DNA of 20,667 bases from Desulfotomaculaceae bacterium (GCA_028704035.1 JAQVLS010000003.1:1-20667), one strand, 5' to 3'. Shown: positions 1 to 7,336, numbered from the stretch's first letter. Notes: a model not told the origin generated them from the letters alone. Program-made: numbers and translations.

Positions 1-1
1 A

Positions 2-628
2 ATTACTGAACCCTACCGCATCCTTACCTCAAGAGCAGAATACAGGCTGCTTTTAAGACAGGATAACGCCGATCTGCGGCTGTCTGAAAAAGGCTTTGCC
101 GTAGGACTTGTATCGTCGGAAAGATTAAAAGCCATGGAAAAAAAGAAGAAATTGATTGATGAGGAAAGAGCCCGGCTGGATCGGACGATGGTGCCGGTAA
201 CAGAAGAAACAAAAAAGATTTTACAGGATTTAAACAGCGCTACGCTCCCACAGCAAGGAACTTCTCTCGCCGGGATACTGCGCCGCCCCGAAATAAGTTA
301 TGAAAGCCTGCTGCTGCTGCCCGCGGCACACCCCGACCTGCCGGAGGAAATACGGGAGCAGGTAGAGATTCAGCTGAAATATGAGGGATACATAAAAAAA
401 CAGCAAGCCCAGGTGGAGCGGTTTAAGAAAATGGAAGAGAAAAAAATTCCACAGGAACTAGATTATGCCAAGGTGGGGGGGCTTAAAGCCGAAGCGAGGG
501 AAAAACTGGAGCAGATAAGACCGGTATCTATCGGCCAGGCCGGCAGAATAGCGGGTGTTACCCCGGCGGATATTGCGGTGCTGCTGATCTATCTGGAACA
601 AAAGCGCCGCAAAGATAAGGGTGAATAA
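2..628 (+). CDS. mnmG: MnmG C-terminal part (tRNA 5-carboxymethylaminomethyluridine synthase, large subunit), 5' truncated by window edge
   Basis: The open frame runs in from the window edge with no start and encodes the last 208 residues of MnmG (GidA). The translated beginning, [20 protein letters not shown], followed by [12 protein letters not shown], is the well-conserved family segment preceding the C-terminal helical domain. In the family, MnmG with MnmE installs the cmnm5 group on wobble uridine 34 of certain tRNAs in the cytoplasm, using FAD, NADH and methylenetetrahydrofolate. The FAD-binding part lies outside the window; what is seen is the helical C-terminus that contacts MnmE and tRNA. 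A run of seven G at 475-481 is read through without a frame break. The next gene is rsmG, as in most Firmicutes near the origin. An internal ATG at 134 is not the true start, because clear homology extends upstream of it. Confidence 0.96.
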   Translation: MTEPYRILTSRAEYRLLLRQDNADLRLSEKGFAVGLVSSERLKAMEKKKKLIDEERARLDRTMVPVTEETKKILQDLNSATLPQQGTSLAGILRRPEISYESLLLLPAAHPDLPEEIREQVEIQLKYEGYIKKQQAQVERFKKMEEKKIPQELDYAKVGGLKAEAREKLEQIRPVSIGQAGRIAGVTPADIAVLLIYLEQKRRKDKGE

Positions 629-635
629 AAACAAT

Positions 636-746
636 TTCACAGGATTTACAAGATTTAAGAATTTTAATTCATTATTTTATATAGACAAAATCTAATATGT
701 TTACACATGTTTATAAACTGAATATTTAATCCTGTGAATCCTAATA
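636..746. repeat. Intergenic AATCYTGT-type repeat with an 11-bp inverted pair
   Basis: Between mnmG and rsmG, ttcacaggatt (636-646) is the exact reverse complement of aatcctgtgaa (728-738). The left arm continues as tacaagattt, so on the minus strand it reads as near-tandem units of the form aatcYtgt. The same unit recurs at 14826-14866 before dnaB in the opposite orientation. The roughly 80 bp between the arms is very A+T-rich and holds no gene. Function unknown; it may be a dispersed repeat remnant. Confidence 0.5.
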
Positions 747-787
747 ATTTTGTGATAATTTTGAAACTAATATTAAAAGAGGCTGTT

Positions 788-1507
788 ATGAGTGTTTTAA
801 GAGAAACCCTGGCTGGCGGAGTTACGGAACTGGGGATAAAACTGGCGCAAGATCAACTGGATCTTTTCGAAGCGTTTTATCAGATGGTGATTGTAACCAA
901 TAAGAATATAAACCTGACCGCGATAATTGATGAAAAGGAATTTGCGGTAAAACACCTGATTGATTCGCTGACCTGTTTGCAAGCTGTTTCCTTAAAAAAA
1001 GGCGCCGGCGTCTTGGATGTGGGAGCCGGCGCCGGTTTTCCGGGCATCCCGCTGGTTATATGCCGCCCTGACCTCGTGTTGACCATGATCGAAGCGACTG
1101 AAAAGAGGGTAAAATTTCTAAAAAAGATCATATCCAGGTTAGGTTTGCAGAATGTGGAAGCGATTCATGCGCGGGCAGAAGATTTTAGCCGGAAAAAAAT
1201 TTTCAGAGAAAAATATGATGTAGTTGTGTCCAGGGCCGTGGCGCCCCTGGCCGTGCTGGCAGAATACTGCCTGCCTCCGCTCCGGACAAGAGGTGTTTTT
1301 ATTGCTATGAAAGGGCCGCACGTAAAAGAGGAAATCGAGACGGCGCAAAATGCTCTCGCTATACTAGGGGGAGTTGTTAAAGAAATCGTTGATATTAAAC
1401 TCCCCTGCCTGGGGGATGGGAGAAAACTGGTCGTGATCAGCAAGACCAGAGCTACACCTGACATCTACCCCAGGCGCGCCGGTATTCCGGCCAAGAAACC
1501 CCTTTGA
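788..1507 (+). CDS. rsmG: RsmG, 16S rRNA (guanine-N7)-methyltransferase
   Basis: RsmG (GidB) uses S-adenosylmethionine to methylate N7 of G527 in 16S rRNA (E. coli numbering) on the small ribosomal subunit. The 239-residue product has the usual length. The Rossmann-type SAM-binding motif DVGAGAGFPGIPL is at about residues 77-89, a hydrophobic pair with LIDSL lies just before it, and SRAVAPL is at about 148-154. The C-terminus, YPRRAGIPAKKPL, is typical of the family. I place the start at the ATG at 788, which follows an aagagg ribosome-binding site. An upstream in-frame GTG at 734 would add 18 residues that look like translated A+T-rich spacer and repeat. It sits between mnmG and parA as in many Firmicutes, but the noc gene often found downstream is absent. 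Confidence 0.95.
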   Translation: MSVLRETLAGGVTELGIKLAQDQLDLFEAFYQMVIVTNKNINLTAIIDEKEFAVKHLIDSLTCLQAVSLKKGAGVLDVGAGAGFPGIPLVICRPDLVLTMIEATEKRVKFLKKIISRLGLQNVEAIHARAEDFSRKKIFREKYDVVVSRAVAPLAVLAEYCLPPLRTRGVFIAMKGPHVKEEIETAQNALAILGGVVKEIVDIKLPCLGDGRKLVVISKTRATPDIYPRRAGIPAKKPL

Positions 1508-1511
1508 AATC

Positions 1512-1648
1512 CATCGGGGGACATACCTCTCCTGACCCCAAAGGAATACCCTGCAACAGTCACCTTCATAACCCATCCCAGCCATCCATCGGGAGCATAC
1601 CTCAGCGACAAAGCCCGGCCCCAAACATAGGTGTGTTCCCATTCCCTT
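1512..1648. repeat. REP/MITE-like intergenic repeat, copy A
   Basis: This block lies within a 346-bp gene-free gap (1508-1853). Its ends are imperfect inverted copies: ggggacatacct (1517-1528) against aggtgtgttccc (1629-1640), matching 10 of 12. Several segments match the reverse complement of the block at 7181-7250: atcggggacat.cctc, gaccccaaaggaWtaccc and aggtgtgt.cccattcc. A second internal copy of ccatcggg..catacctc is at 1585-1602. Copy A carries roughly 80 bp more between the shared segments than copy B. I see no transposase. The rest of the gap (1650-1840) is A+T-rich with no convincing gene. Confidence 0.65.
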
Positions 1649-1853
1649 GTCCGGTAACGATTATTCCAACGTCCAACATCCAGCTGAATTGTGTTGGTCT
1701 GCTTCCGTTTTCCCTTTCCACTGAAGTCGCACCTGTAATTAATTTGTGGGTTACGATAAAACCTGCTGTAAATTAAGCCAAACTAAAGGAAATATATTGT
1801 AAGATATAGAAGTAATAAAAAAGTCATAAAAAGTAACCTGTCGGGGGTGGAAT

Positions 1854-2615
1854 ATGGGAAAGACCATTGCAATTGCAAACCAGAAGGGCGGTGTAGCCAA
1901 GACCACCACGGCTGTGAACCTTGGCGCCTGGCTTTCTCTCATGGGGAAAAAGGTCCTGCTCATAGATACAGACCCGCAGGGAAACGCTACAACTGGTGTG
2001 GGTGTTGACAAAGACGCTGTAGATAACTGCATGTACGATGTCATGATCAATAAAACCCCTATCATGGAAGTCATTTTGTCCAGCGTGATAGAAAACCTTG
2101 CTATCCTACCCGCGACTATGGAACTGGCAGGCGCGGAAATAGAGATGGTCGGCGTTCCAGAAAGGGAACATGTACTAAAAAAAGCGCTGGCGGAGGTAAA
2201 GGACAGCTATGAATTTATTTTTATTGACTGCCCTCCTTCACTGGGCTTGCTCACCATCAACGCGCTAACGGCGGCGGATTCACTATTGATCCCCATCCAG
2301 TGCGAATACTACGCCCTGGAAGGCCTGGGACAACTATTAAATACTATCCAGCGGGTGCAGCAGAGCCTCAATAAAGACCTTGTTTTGGAAGGGGTGCTGC
2401 TGACCATGTTTGACGGGAGGACGAATTTATCCATCCAGGTGGTTGATGAGGTAAAAAAGTATTTTAAGGACAAGGTTTTTAGGTCGATTGTGCCCAGGAA
2501 CGTTAGGTTAAGCGAAGCGCCAAGCCATGGTAAGCCTGTAATGGTATACGATCGCAGATCCAGGGGATCGGAAGTGTATCACGAACTGGCAAAAGAGGTG
2601 ATGGGAATTGACTAA
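1854..2615 (+). CDS. parA: ParA/Soj chromosome-partitioning ATPase
   Basis: A 253-residue ParA-family ATPase of the short chromosomal (Soj) type without an N-terminal DNA-binding domain. The deviant Walker A motif KGGVAKTT is at residues 11-18, DTDPQGN (A') at 38-44 and the Walker B stretch FIDCPPSLG at 123-131. In the family it dimerises on ATP, binds nucleoid DNA and is stimulated by ParB. It takes part in origin segregation and, in Bacillus, in control of DnaA and sporulation. The ATG follows a gggggtgg ribosome-binding site. Its end overlaps the parB start by 8 bp, so the two are almost surely cotranscribed and translationally coupled. Upstream is a repeat-bearing gap instead of noc. Confidence 0.97.
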   Translation: MGKTIAIANQKGGVAKTTTAVNLGAWLSLMGKKVLLIDTDPQGNATTGVGVDKDAVDNCMYDVMINKTPIMEVILSSVIENLAILPATMELAGAEIEMVGVPEREHVLKKALAEVKDSYEFIFIDCPPSLGLLTINALTAADSLLIPIQCEYYALEGLGQLLNTIQRVQQSLNKDLVLEGVLLTMFDGRTNLSIQVVDEVKKYFKDKVFRSIVPRNVRLSEAPSHGKPVMVYDRRSRGSEVYHELAKEVMGID

Positions 2616-3477
2616 GCGGTGGGGACTGGGTAAAGGACTGCAGGCATTGATCCCCATAGCTGAAGAGGCGCCACATGGTAAGGAAGGGCTGCTGGAAATT
2701 GACATTGAAGCGATCCGGCCGGCCCAGCATCAGGCCAGGCAGGTGTTCGATCAGGAAAAACTGGCCGGGTTGGCGGATTCAATCAGAAAACACGGAATTA
2801 TACAGCCGGTACTGGTCAGGAAACTGACTGATGGAGGATACGAGCTTATCGCGGGTGAAAGACGCTGGCGGGCCTGCCGGAGCCTGGGGCATAAAACCAT
2901 AGCGGCGTTTGTTAAGGATTTGCCCGACTTGGAAGCCGCAGCCGCTTCCTTGATTGAAAATGTGCAGCGGGAGGATCTTAATCCACTGGAGGGAGCTGCT
3001 GCCTACCGCCAATTAATAGAAGAATTTGTTCTAACCCAGGAAGAAGTGGCGGAGAGAGTCGGGAAAAGCAGGTCTTTGATCGCGAATACTTTAAGACTAC
3101 TTGGTCTTCCTCAAGAGATTAAGGAATTGATTTGCACGGGAAAAATAAGCGCCGGGCACGCGCGGGCGCTGCTGGCGATAAGTGACGCGCAACAACAAAT
3201 AGCTGAAGCAGAAAAAATTGTCGCCCAACAGTTGAGTGTTCGACAGGCGGAAACAATGGTCCGGGAAGCCGCTGCGGAAAACAGGGAAACCGCTCGCCCT
3301 AAACAGAGGCCGGCGCAGAATCTGATAAAGGCCGAGGAACAGTTGAGGAAGTTTTTAAATACAAAGGTAAAGGTGAAAGAAATGCGCAGAGGGGGCGGCA
3401 AACTGGAGATTGGTTTCAGTAGTGAAGAAGAACTTGCCAGGATTATAGCGCTTGTTATTAAAGGGCTTAAAGAATAA
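2608..3477 (+). CDS. parB: ParB/Spo0J chromosome-partitioning protein
   Basis: A 289-residue ParB. It starts at a TTG inside the end of parA, preceded by gaggtg. The N-terminus has the family's ParA-stimulating stretch (KRWGLGKGLQALIP). The CTP-binding/arginine-patch motif GERRWRA is at 83-89, ENVQRED at 117-123 and the helix-turn-helix (LTQEEVAERVGKSRSLIANTL) at about 142-162. It ends in a C-terminal dimerisation region. In this family ParB loads at parS as a CTP-dependent sliding clamp and recruits SMC/condensin. Two perfect parS sites lie downstream at 3478 and 4247, one of them adjoining the stop codon, which fits the assignment. Confidence 0.97.
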   Translation: MTKRWGLGKGLQALIPIAEEAPHGKEGLLEIDIEAIRPAQHQARQVFDQEKLAGLADSIRKHGIIQPVLVRKLTDGGYELIAGERRWRACRSLGHKTIAAFVKDLPDLEAAAASLIENVQREDLNPLEGAAAYRQLIEEFVLTQEEVAERVGKSRSLIANTLRLLGLPQEIKELICTGKISAGHARALLAISDAQQQIAEAEKIVAQQLSVRQAETMVREAAAENRETARPKQRPAQNLIKAEEQLRKFLNTKVKVKEMRRGGGKLEIGFSSEEELARIIALVIKGLKE

Positions 3478-3493
3478 TGTTTCACGTGAAACA
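3478..3493. promoter_or_regulatory. parS site 1 (ParB-binding palindrome)
   Basis: The 16-bp sequence TGTTTCACGTGAAACA is a perfect palindrome and matches the universal bacterial parS consensus. Its first base directly follows the parB stop codon. By established knowledge it is where ParB nucleates and spreads to organise the origin region. Confidence 0.96.
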
Positions 3494-3532
3494 ATTGAAA
3501 AAACATAAAAAGACCGACAGGGAGATGTTCTT

Positions 3533-4225
3533 TTGACAGGCACTATTGTAAATGCATCCGCAATAGTATTGGGCGCCCTCGTAGGACTATTATTTAGAAA
3601 AGGGATGCCGGAGAGGATGCGCAATACCATTATGCAGGGACTAGGACTTGCCATCCTGTTAATCGGCTTACAGATGTCGCTGCAAAGCCAGGAGATACTG
3701 GTTGTTGTGATCAGCATGGTGTTGGGCGGTCTGACCGGAGAACTGCTGAATATAGAAGGATGGCTGGATCGCTTGGGTCGTTGGGTGGATATTAAAGTAG
3801 GCGGAGCGACAGGAGAAGCGGGTAAGGCTTTTGTTACGACCAGCCTGATATACTGCGTAGGCGCTATGGCGATCATGGGTTCGCTGGAAGCCGGTCTAAA
3901 CAATAACCATCAGATACTCTTTACCAAGGCTGCCCTGGACGGAGTTTCGGCGGCCTTGTTTGCTTCCACCATGGGACTGGGGGTTGCATTTTCAGCGCTT
4001 CCGGTTTTTGTTTATCAGGGGTCTATCACATTGCTTGCCGCTTCACTAAAAGGTCTTTTGAGCCCGGCGGCAGTGCTGGAAATGAGCGCTACCGGAGGTC
4101 TGTTAATTGTAGGGATCGGCATTAACATACTCGGTATCAAGGAAATTAAAGTCGGCAACTTGCTGCCGGCTGTATTTTACGCTTTGCCGCTGGCATACTG
4201 GCTTCCCACCGTCATATCAAAGTAA
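3533..4225 (+). CDS. DUF554 (YdfK-family) integral membrane protein
   Basis: A 230-residue, strongly hydrophobic protein matching the DUF554 family by its opening (GTIVNASAIVLGALVGLLFRK) and its overall pattern of about seven membrane segments. The family's function is not established, and transport has only been guessed. The start is a TTG at 3533 with an agggag ribosome-binding site at about 3519-3524. It has 55 bp of spacer to parB, which contains a parS site, and a second parS lies 21 bp past its stop, so the gene is bracketed by ParB-binding sites. It may share the parAB transcript, since I see no terminator in between. No sign of truncation. Confidence 0.85.
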   Translation: MTGTIVNASAIVLGALVGLLFRKGMPERMRNTIMQGLGLAILLIGLQMSLQSQEILVVVISMVLGGLTGELLNIEGWLDRLGRWVDIKVGGATGEAGKAFVTTSLIYCVGAMAIMGSLEAGLNNNHQILFTKAALDGVSAALFASTMGLGVAFSALPVFVYQGSITLLAASLKGLLSPAAVLEMSATGGLLIVGIGINILGIKEIKVGNLLPAVFYALPLAYWLPTVISK

Positions 4226-4246
4226 TTATATTTTTGATCAGTAAAT

Positions 4247-4262
4247 TGTTTCACGTGAAACA
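4247..4262. promoter_or_regulatory. parS site 2 (ParB-binding palindrome)
   Basis: A second perfect TGTTTCACGTGAAACA lies 769 bp from the first. Here the symmetry extends by three more bases on each side (aat/att), giving a 22-bp palindrome at 4244-4265. It is intergenic, between DUF554 and the UPF0180 remnant. Confidence 0.95.
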
Positions 4263-4341
4263 ATTGGTTAACTGTCCCAATCACCATTTGTTTTTTTAGA
4301 CAACTATTCTAAATATATCGGAGAACAACGAAAAATAAAGG

Positions 4342-4394
4342 AATAATAGCCCTCTTTCTCCCAAACAATACTTGTGGAAAAGGGGGCTATTATT
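4342..4394 (+). promoter_or_regulatory. Long hairpin covering the ribosome-binding site of the UPF0180 remnant
   Basis: The arm aataatagccc (4342-4352) pairs perfectly with gggctattatt (4384-4394). The stem can continue inward with G-U pairs through about 4357/4379. The 3' arm contains the aaaaggggg purine run that would serve as Shine-Dalgarno for the GTG at 4396. No T-run follows, so it is not a standard terminator. It could sequester the ribosome-binding site or be the footprint of a small inverted-repeat element. Confidence 0.45.
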
Positions 4395-4395
4395 T

Positions 4396-4517
4396 GTGAA
4401 AAAATTATTGCTGTAGAAGAAGGTCTCTCAAGTATAATTAAGGATTCCCTTGCCGGGGAGGGATATGAGATTGTTAACAGCCCCGGGCACTTTGCGGCCG
4501 TGAATACTCCGCTATAA
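4396..4517 (+). pseudogene. UPF0180 (YkuS-like) gene remnant, frame-broken and truncated
   Basis: A frame from 4398 to 4517 reads EKIIAVEEGLSSIIKDSLAG followed by EGYEIVNSPG and ends at a TAA after about 40 codons. The first half matches the UPF0180 pattern (KKI.AVEEGLS.....L...GYEVV). The family is usually about 80-90 residues, so the second half is missing. A GTG at 4396 is well spaced from an aaaaggggg run but is off by one base: it is followed by six A, where seven would give a continuous MKKIIAVEEG reading. In the intact frame the only nearby start would be a non-standard ATT. The 3' end overlaps convergent yyaC by 44 bp. Most likely a decayed gene. Slippage on the A-run or a one-base sequence error could explain the start but not the missing C-terminus. 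Confidence 0.6.
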
Positions 4518-5073
4518 CTTTGCTGAGGCCTTTTGCAATTACATCAGCCAATCTCATCACTATATTCAAGCGAGTGTTCTGCAGCACCATGTATTCCATG
4601 AACCCGCCAACGTTTACAATGCCTGTTATGTGGATCTGCCCTACGGGAGGAAGTTTTTTGTTAACACCGGCGCCAGGGTGAAGAGAACCGTCTCCCAGGT
4701 TGATGCAACCCACATTTTCAATCCGCCCGAGGCAGGCGTCAACAGCAATAATTAAAGGGTTTTTGTATTTGCTATGTATTTTTTTCAGGGTGTCTTTCAG
4801 GTTGCTGGCATGGACTGGATTGTTAAGGGTGCCGTAGACATCAAATAATTCCTGTTGCAGTTGGTCTATTTTGGAGCCTACCAGCGGTCCCAGACAGTCC
4901 CCGGTAGAACGGTCGGTACCGATGCATAGCAGTACCCGGGGGTTTTCATAAGCGTGTTTTTTCAGGCGCAAAGAAAGATCGCCGGCGAGTTTACTGGGCG
5001 CCATCGCGTCTTCCATGCGAATTTTAGTTTTTATAGTATTGTTGGACTGCATCCGTTCGTTAAAAGCAATCAT
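4474..5073 (-). CDS. yyaC: YyaC, GPR-related spore protein/putative protease
   Basis: A 199-residue protein of the YyaC family, related to the germination protease GPR and found in spore formers. Visible family motifs are CIGTDRSTGDCLGPLVGS (residues 50-67), IIAVDACLGR (108-117) and HPGAGVNKKLPPVGQI (132-147). The family acts in the sporulation context, but its substrate is not established. The ATG at 5073 has an aggagg ribosome-binding site (minus strand, about 5088-5093), and a TATAAT-like -10 is at 5103-5108 with no clear -35. In Bacillus the gene also lies close to parB (spo0J), as here. Its 3' end overlaps the UPF0180 remnant on the other strand. It supports an endospore-forming host. 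Confidence 0.92.
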   Translation of the reverse strand: MIAFNERMQSNNTIKTKIRMEDAMAPSKLAGDLSLRLKKHAYENPRVLLCIGTDRSTGDCLGPLVGSKIDQLQQELFDVYGTLNNPVHASNLKDTLKKIHSKYKNPLIIAVDACLGRIENVGCINLGDGSLHPGAGVNKKLPPVGQIHITGIVNVGGFMEYMVLQNTRLNIVMRLADVIAKGLSKVIAEYSRPQSARGC

Positions 5074-5254
5074 TTTTATTTTCCTCCTAAAACAGCCGGA
5101 CTATTATATCTTATTTCCAAAGAGGGGGGTGGTTATTCCTAATTCACAATAATTCTTAGTCAGAACTTAATTTTGCAGACATAGAATGGAATAGACCGCA
5201 TTGTTTTAAGACGCTGTTTTTACGGACTCGGCGGTACATACTGTTTTTCAGGCG

Positions 5255-6331
5255 GTGATTATTATCCGGCAGGGGGAAAGCTTCTGGCTGTTGGCCAAGG
5301 TGATCAGCGCCTATATTGGCGCCGTTATCGGCGCCGGATTCGCTTCCGGCCAGGAAATAATGCAGTTTTTTATACTGCACGGCAGCTCCGGGCTGATGGG
5401 AGCGGCTTTGGCGATGATCCTTTTCGCTTACCTGGGCGGGCTGGTAATGTTTTTGTCCATAACTATGTATTCCGGCAGCTATAGAAAGGTGTTCGAATTT
5501 CTGCTGGGAAACAAAGCCGGACGTTTTATGGATGTATTAAACCTTTGTATGCTGCTGGGCGGATTGGGGGTAATGATGGCGGGCAGCGCCGCTGTGTTCA
5601 GCGAGCATTTTGCCCTGCCGGCCCAGGCCGGGATCTGGTCAGTGGCGGTTTTGACGTCTCTGGTGCTCATGGGAGGGCTGGAAGGTGTTTTAACCGTCAA
5701 TGTCTGCCTGGTCCCATTGAAATACCTGGCAGTGCTGGCGATCTCTCTAGCCGCGCTCTTAAGCCATCCAGGCGGACTGGCAGAGATATCGTCCGCAACA
5801 GCTGCAGGAGGCGGCATCACCGGCAGTTGGGCGCTGGCCGGGTTTTTATATGTCTCATACAATATGGTGGTGCCGGTGGCGGTCCTTTCTTCTCTGGGCC
5901 GGACCGTGCCACTGAAAACAGGCCTGGCCGGCGGAGTGCTGGGGGGCCTGCTGTTAGGCCTGGCCATTTTTCTTGTAACTGCGGCGGGATTAACCCACCA
6001 ACCGGATGCCGCCACTTACCAGATCCCCATGCTGTATTTGGCCGGATCTTTTGGTCCTGTGCTCCGTTTGGGTTTAGGCCTGTTGATCTGGCTGGCTATT
6101 TTAACTACTGCGATAGCGAATGCTCACGGTTTTGCCAGCAGGCTTGCCTCCGCGGGGAAGGCCCGTTACCGCCTGTATGGCATAGGCGCATGTCTGTTGG
6201 CGCTGCCTCTGGGCGGCCTTAGTTTTACCGGCCTGGTTCGTTTTCTCTATCCGTTATTTGGCTATGCCGGGCTGGTTCTGCTGGTTGCGCTGCTGCTCAG
6301 GCCGCTGTTGTATTTTTTACGGAATCGTTAA
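5255..6331 (+). CDS. YkvI-family integral membrane protein (LeuT-fold transporter-like)
   Basis: A 358-residue, highly hydrophobic protein with roughly ten or more membrane segments. The opening AKVISAYIGAVIGAGFASGQ, continuing EIMQFF, is the hallmark of the YkvI family, distantly related to LeuT-fold amino-acid/sodium symporters. Substrate unknown. The start is uncertain: GTG at 5255 has only a weak upstream agg three bases away. TTG at 5291 (346 residues, MAKVISAYIGAV) fits the family N-terminus better and has agggggaaag at 5271-5280, though with a somewhat long gap. It is a single gene. The 180 bp before it shows no recognisable regulatory element, and the next gene, cvpA-like, seems to have its own -10. 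Confidence 0.8.
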   Translation: MIIIRQGESFWLLAKVISAYIGAVIGAGFASGQEIMQFFILHGSSGLMGAALAMILFAYLGGLVMFLSITMYSGSYRKVFEFLLGNKAGRFMDVLNLCMLLGGLGVMMAGSAAVFSEHFALPAQAGIWSVAVLTSLVLMGGLEGVLTVNVCLVPLKYLAVLAISLAALLSHPGGLAEISSATAAGGGITGSWALAGFLYVSYNMVVPVAVLSSLGRTVPLKTGLAGGVLGGLLLGLAIFLVTAAGLTHQPDAATYQIPMLYLAGSFGPVLRLGLGLLIWLAILTTAIANAHGFASRLASAGKARYRLYGIGACLLALPLGGLSFTGLVRFLYPLFGYAGLVLLVALLLRPLLYFLRNR

Positions 6332-6360
6332 AAAGCATTTCACAACCGGGGATTTTTCCT

Positions 6361-6366
6361 TATAAT
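6361..6366 (+). promoter_or_regulatory. -10 hexamer candidate (TATAAT) for the CvpA-family gene
   Basis: A perfect TATAAT lies 59 bp before the TTG start of the CvpA-family gene. The hexamer 17 bp upstream (tttcac) is a poor -35, so the element is tentative. Confidence 0.35.
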
Positions 6367-6424
6367 GAATTAAAGTGGATAAACATCGGTTAGTTTTAAC
6401 ATTAAAGCGCGGGGAGGGAATGGG

Positions 6425-7135
6425 TTGAACTGGTTGGACTGGCTGATCGTGGCAGTGCTGGTCATCTCTGCTTTTCAGGGTCTGCGACGCGGGCTGTTGT
6501 TAAGTGTGGCAAAGCTGGCCGGAGTCCTGCTTGGTTTCGGTCTGGGTATAACCTATTACCGGGAACTAGCCGCATATCTAAATAACCAGTGGCAATTGGA
6601 AGAAAAAGTATTGCCGCTGGCCGGTAAAATTTTAGAAATTTTCTTTCCAGCCGAATTAAAGGGCGGTTCCGCCTTTTATGCAGGATCGGCAGCCCAAATT
6701 AACCCTTACAGTATGCTGCATTCATATGGCGAATATTTAGCTAGTTCGTTTACTGCTACGATAATTAACGCGATATGTTTTTTAGCCCTGGTAATATTAA
6801 CGGTTTGGGTTGTAAACCTGGCCGGCCTTATTCTTAACAAGATAGCGGACTTGAGCTTTTTGGGGCCGCTTAACCATGTTGGCGGGCTCTTCTTTGGCGG
6901 GGTCAAGGGAATTATTATTGTGATGATAGTTTTGACGCTGATATCGCCTTTTCAACATACCGGCCTTCCGCGAAATTCCCCGCAAATGCCGGGTGGAACA
7001 CCGTCAAATAAGGGCGGGGTTTTTTCAGATTCCAAGATGCTGCCTTATTTTGTGCCCCTTTTCAACGCCATTGATCGCCCCTTGCTGGATTTCCCCCTAA
7101 ATATGGACCGGGAAAACCCGGTCAAGTCGATTTGA
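6425..7135 (+). CDS. CvpA-family membrane protein
   Basis: A 236-residue protein with the CvpA (colicin V production) family signature at its start: MNWLDWLIVAVLVISAFQGL, then RRGLLLSV. It has about four membrane segments, the last at about residues 157-177 (GGLFFGGVKGIIIVMIVLTLI), and then a hydrophilic tail of about 55 residues that is probably disordered. In other bacteria CvpA family members affect colicin export and envelope or biofilm traits, and their biochemical role is not settled. The start is TTG at 6425 with ggggaggg at 6411-6418; the ATG at 6420 is out of frame and stops at once. Downstream is the REP-like repeat, so the gene probably stands alone. Confidence 0.85.
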   Translation: MNWLDWLIVAVLVISAFQGLRRGLLLSVAKLAGVLLGFGLGITYYRELAAYLNNQWQLEEKVLPLAGKILEIFFPAELKGGSAFYAGSAAQINPYSMLHSYGEYLASSFTATIINAICFLALVILTVWVVNLAGLILNKIADLSFLGPLNHVGGLFFGGVKGIIIVMIVLTLISPFQHTGLPRNSPQMPGGTPSNKGGVFSDSKMLPYFVPLFNAIDRPLLDFPLNMDRENPVKSI

Positions 7136-7190
7136 ACGAAGCAAAAATAATTTAGAGTTAAATACGATGATAATGCAGAGAATAAAGGAA

Positions 7191-7300
7191 TGGGGACACA
7201 CCTCTCTTTTGGGTAATCCTTTGGGGTCGAGGAATGTCCCCGATCGGGATGGCTGAGGAATGTCACCGAATAGATGAGGAATGTCACCGAATAGATGAGG
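7191..7300. repeat. REP/MITE-like intergenic repeat, copy B, with 21-bp tandem units
   Basis: This block fills most of the gap between the CvpA-family gene and the M18 peptidase. Ggggacacacctc (7192-7204) pairs with gaggaatgtcccc (7229-7241) as an imperfect 13-bp inverted repeat (11 matches). It is followed by two exact tandem 21-bp units at 7255-7275 and 7276-7296 beginning gaggaatgtcaccg, with a further gagg at 7297. The segment 7181-7250 is the reverse complement of parts of copy A at 1512-1648. No open frame or transposase is inside. Confidence 0.7.
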
Positions 7301-7336
7301 TAAGAGACATGTCCCGATTAGAAAAGGAGGGTTTAA

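Noticed and set aside
734..787. GTG at 734 as the start of rsmG
   Set aside because: The 18 extra codons come from the A+T-rich spacer and repeat arm. ATG at 788 has the ribosome-binding site and fits the family length.
1..800. Replication origin within the window
   Set aside because: Only one perfect DnaA box is found in the whole window and no box cluster or unwinding element is visible. The origin more likely lies upstream of mnmG, outside the window.
1504..1776. 90-codon open frame between rsmG and parA
   Set aside because: It runs through the REP-like repeat, has no ribosome-binding site, and its translation resembles no protein. Open by chance.
5545..6222. 225-codon open frame inside the YkvI-family gene
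   Set aside because: A shadow frame of a G+C-rich hydrophobic coding region; the translation is rich in Gly, Arg and Cys without any family motif.
7136..7336. CRISPR array suggested by regular repeats before the M18 gene
   Set aside because: The 21-bp units are directly adjacent with no unique spacers, and no cas genes are near.
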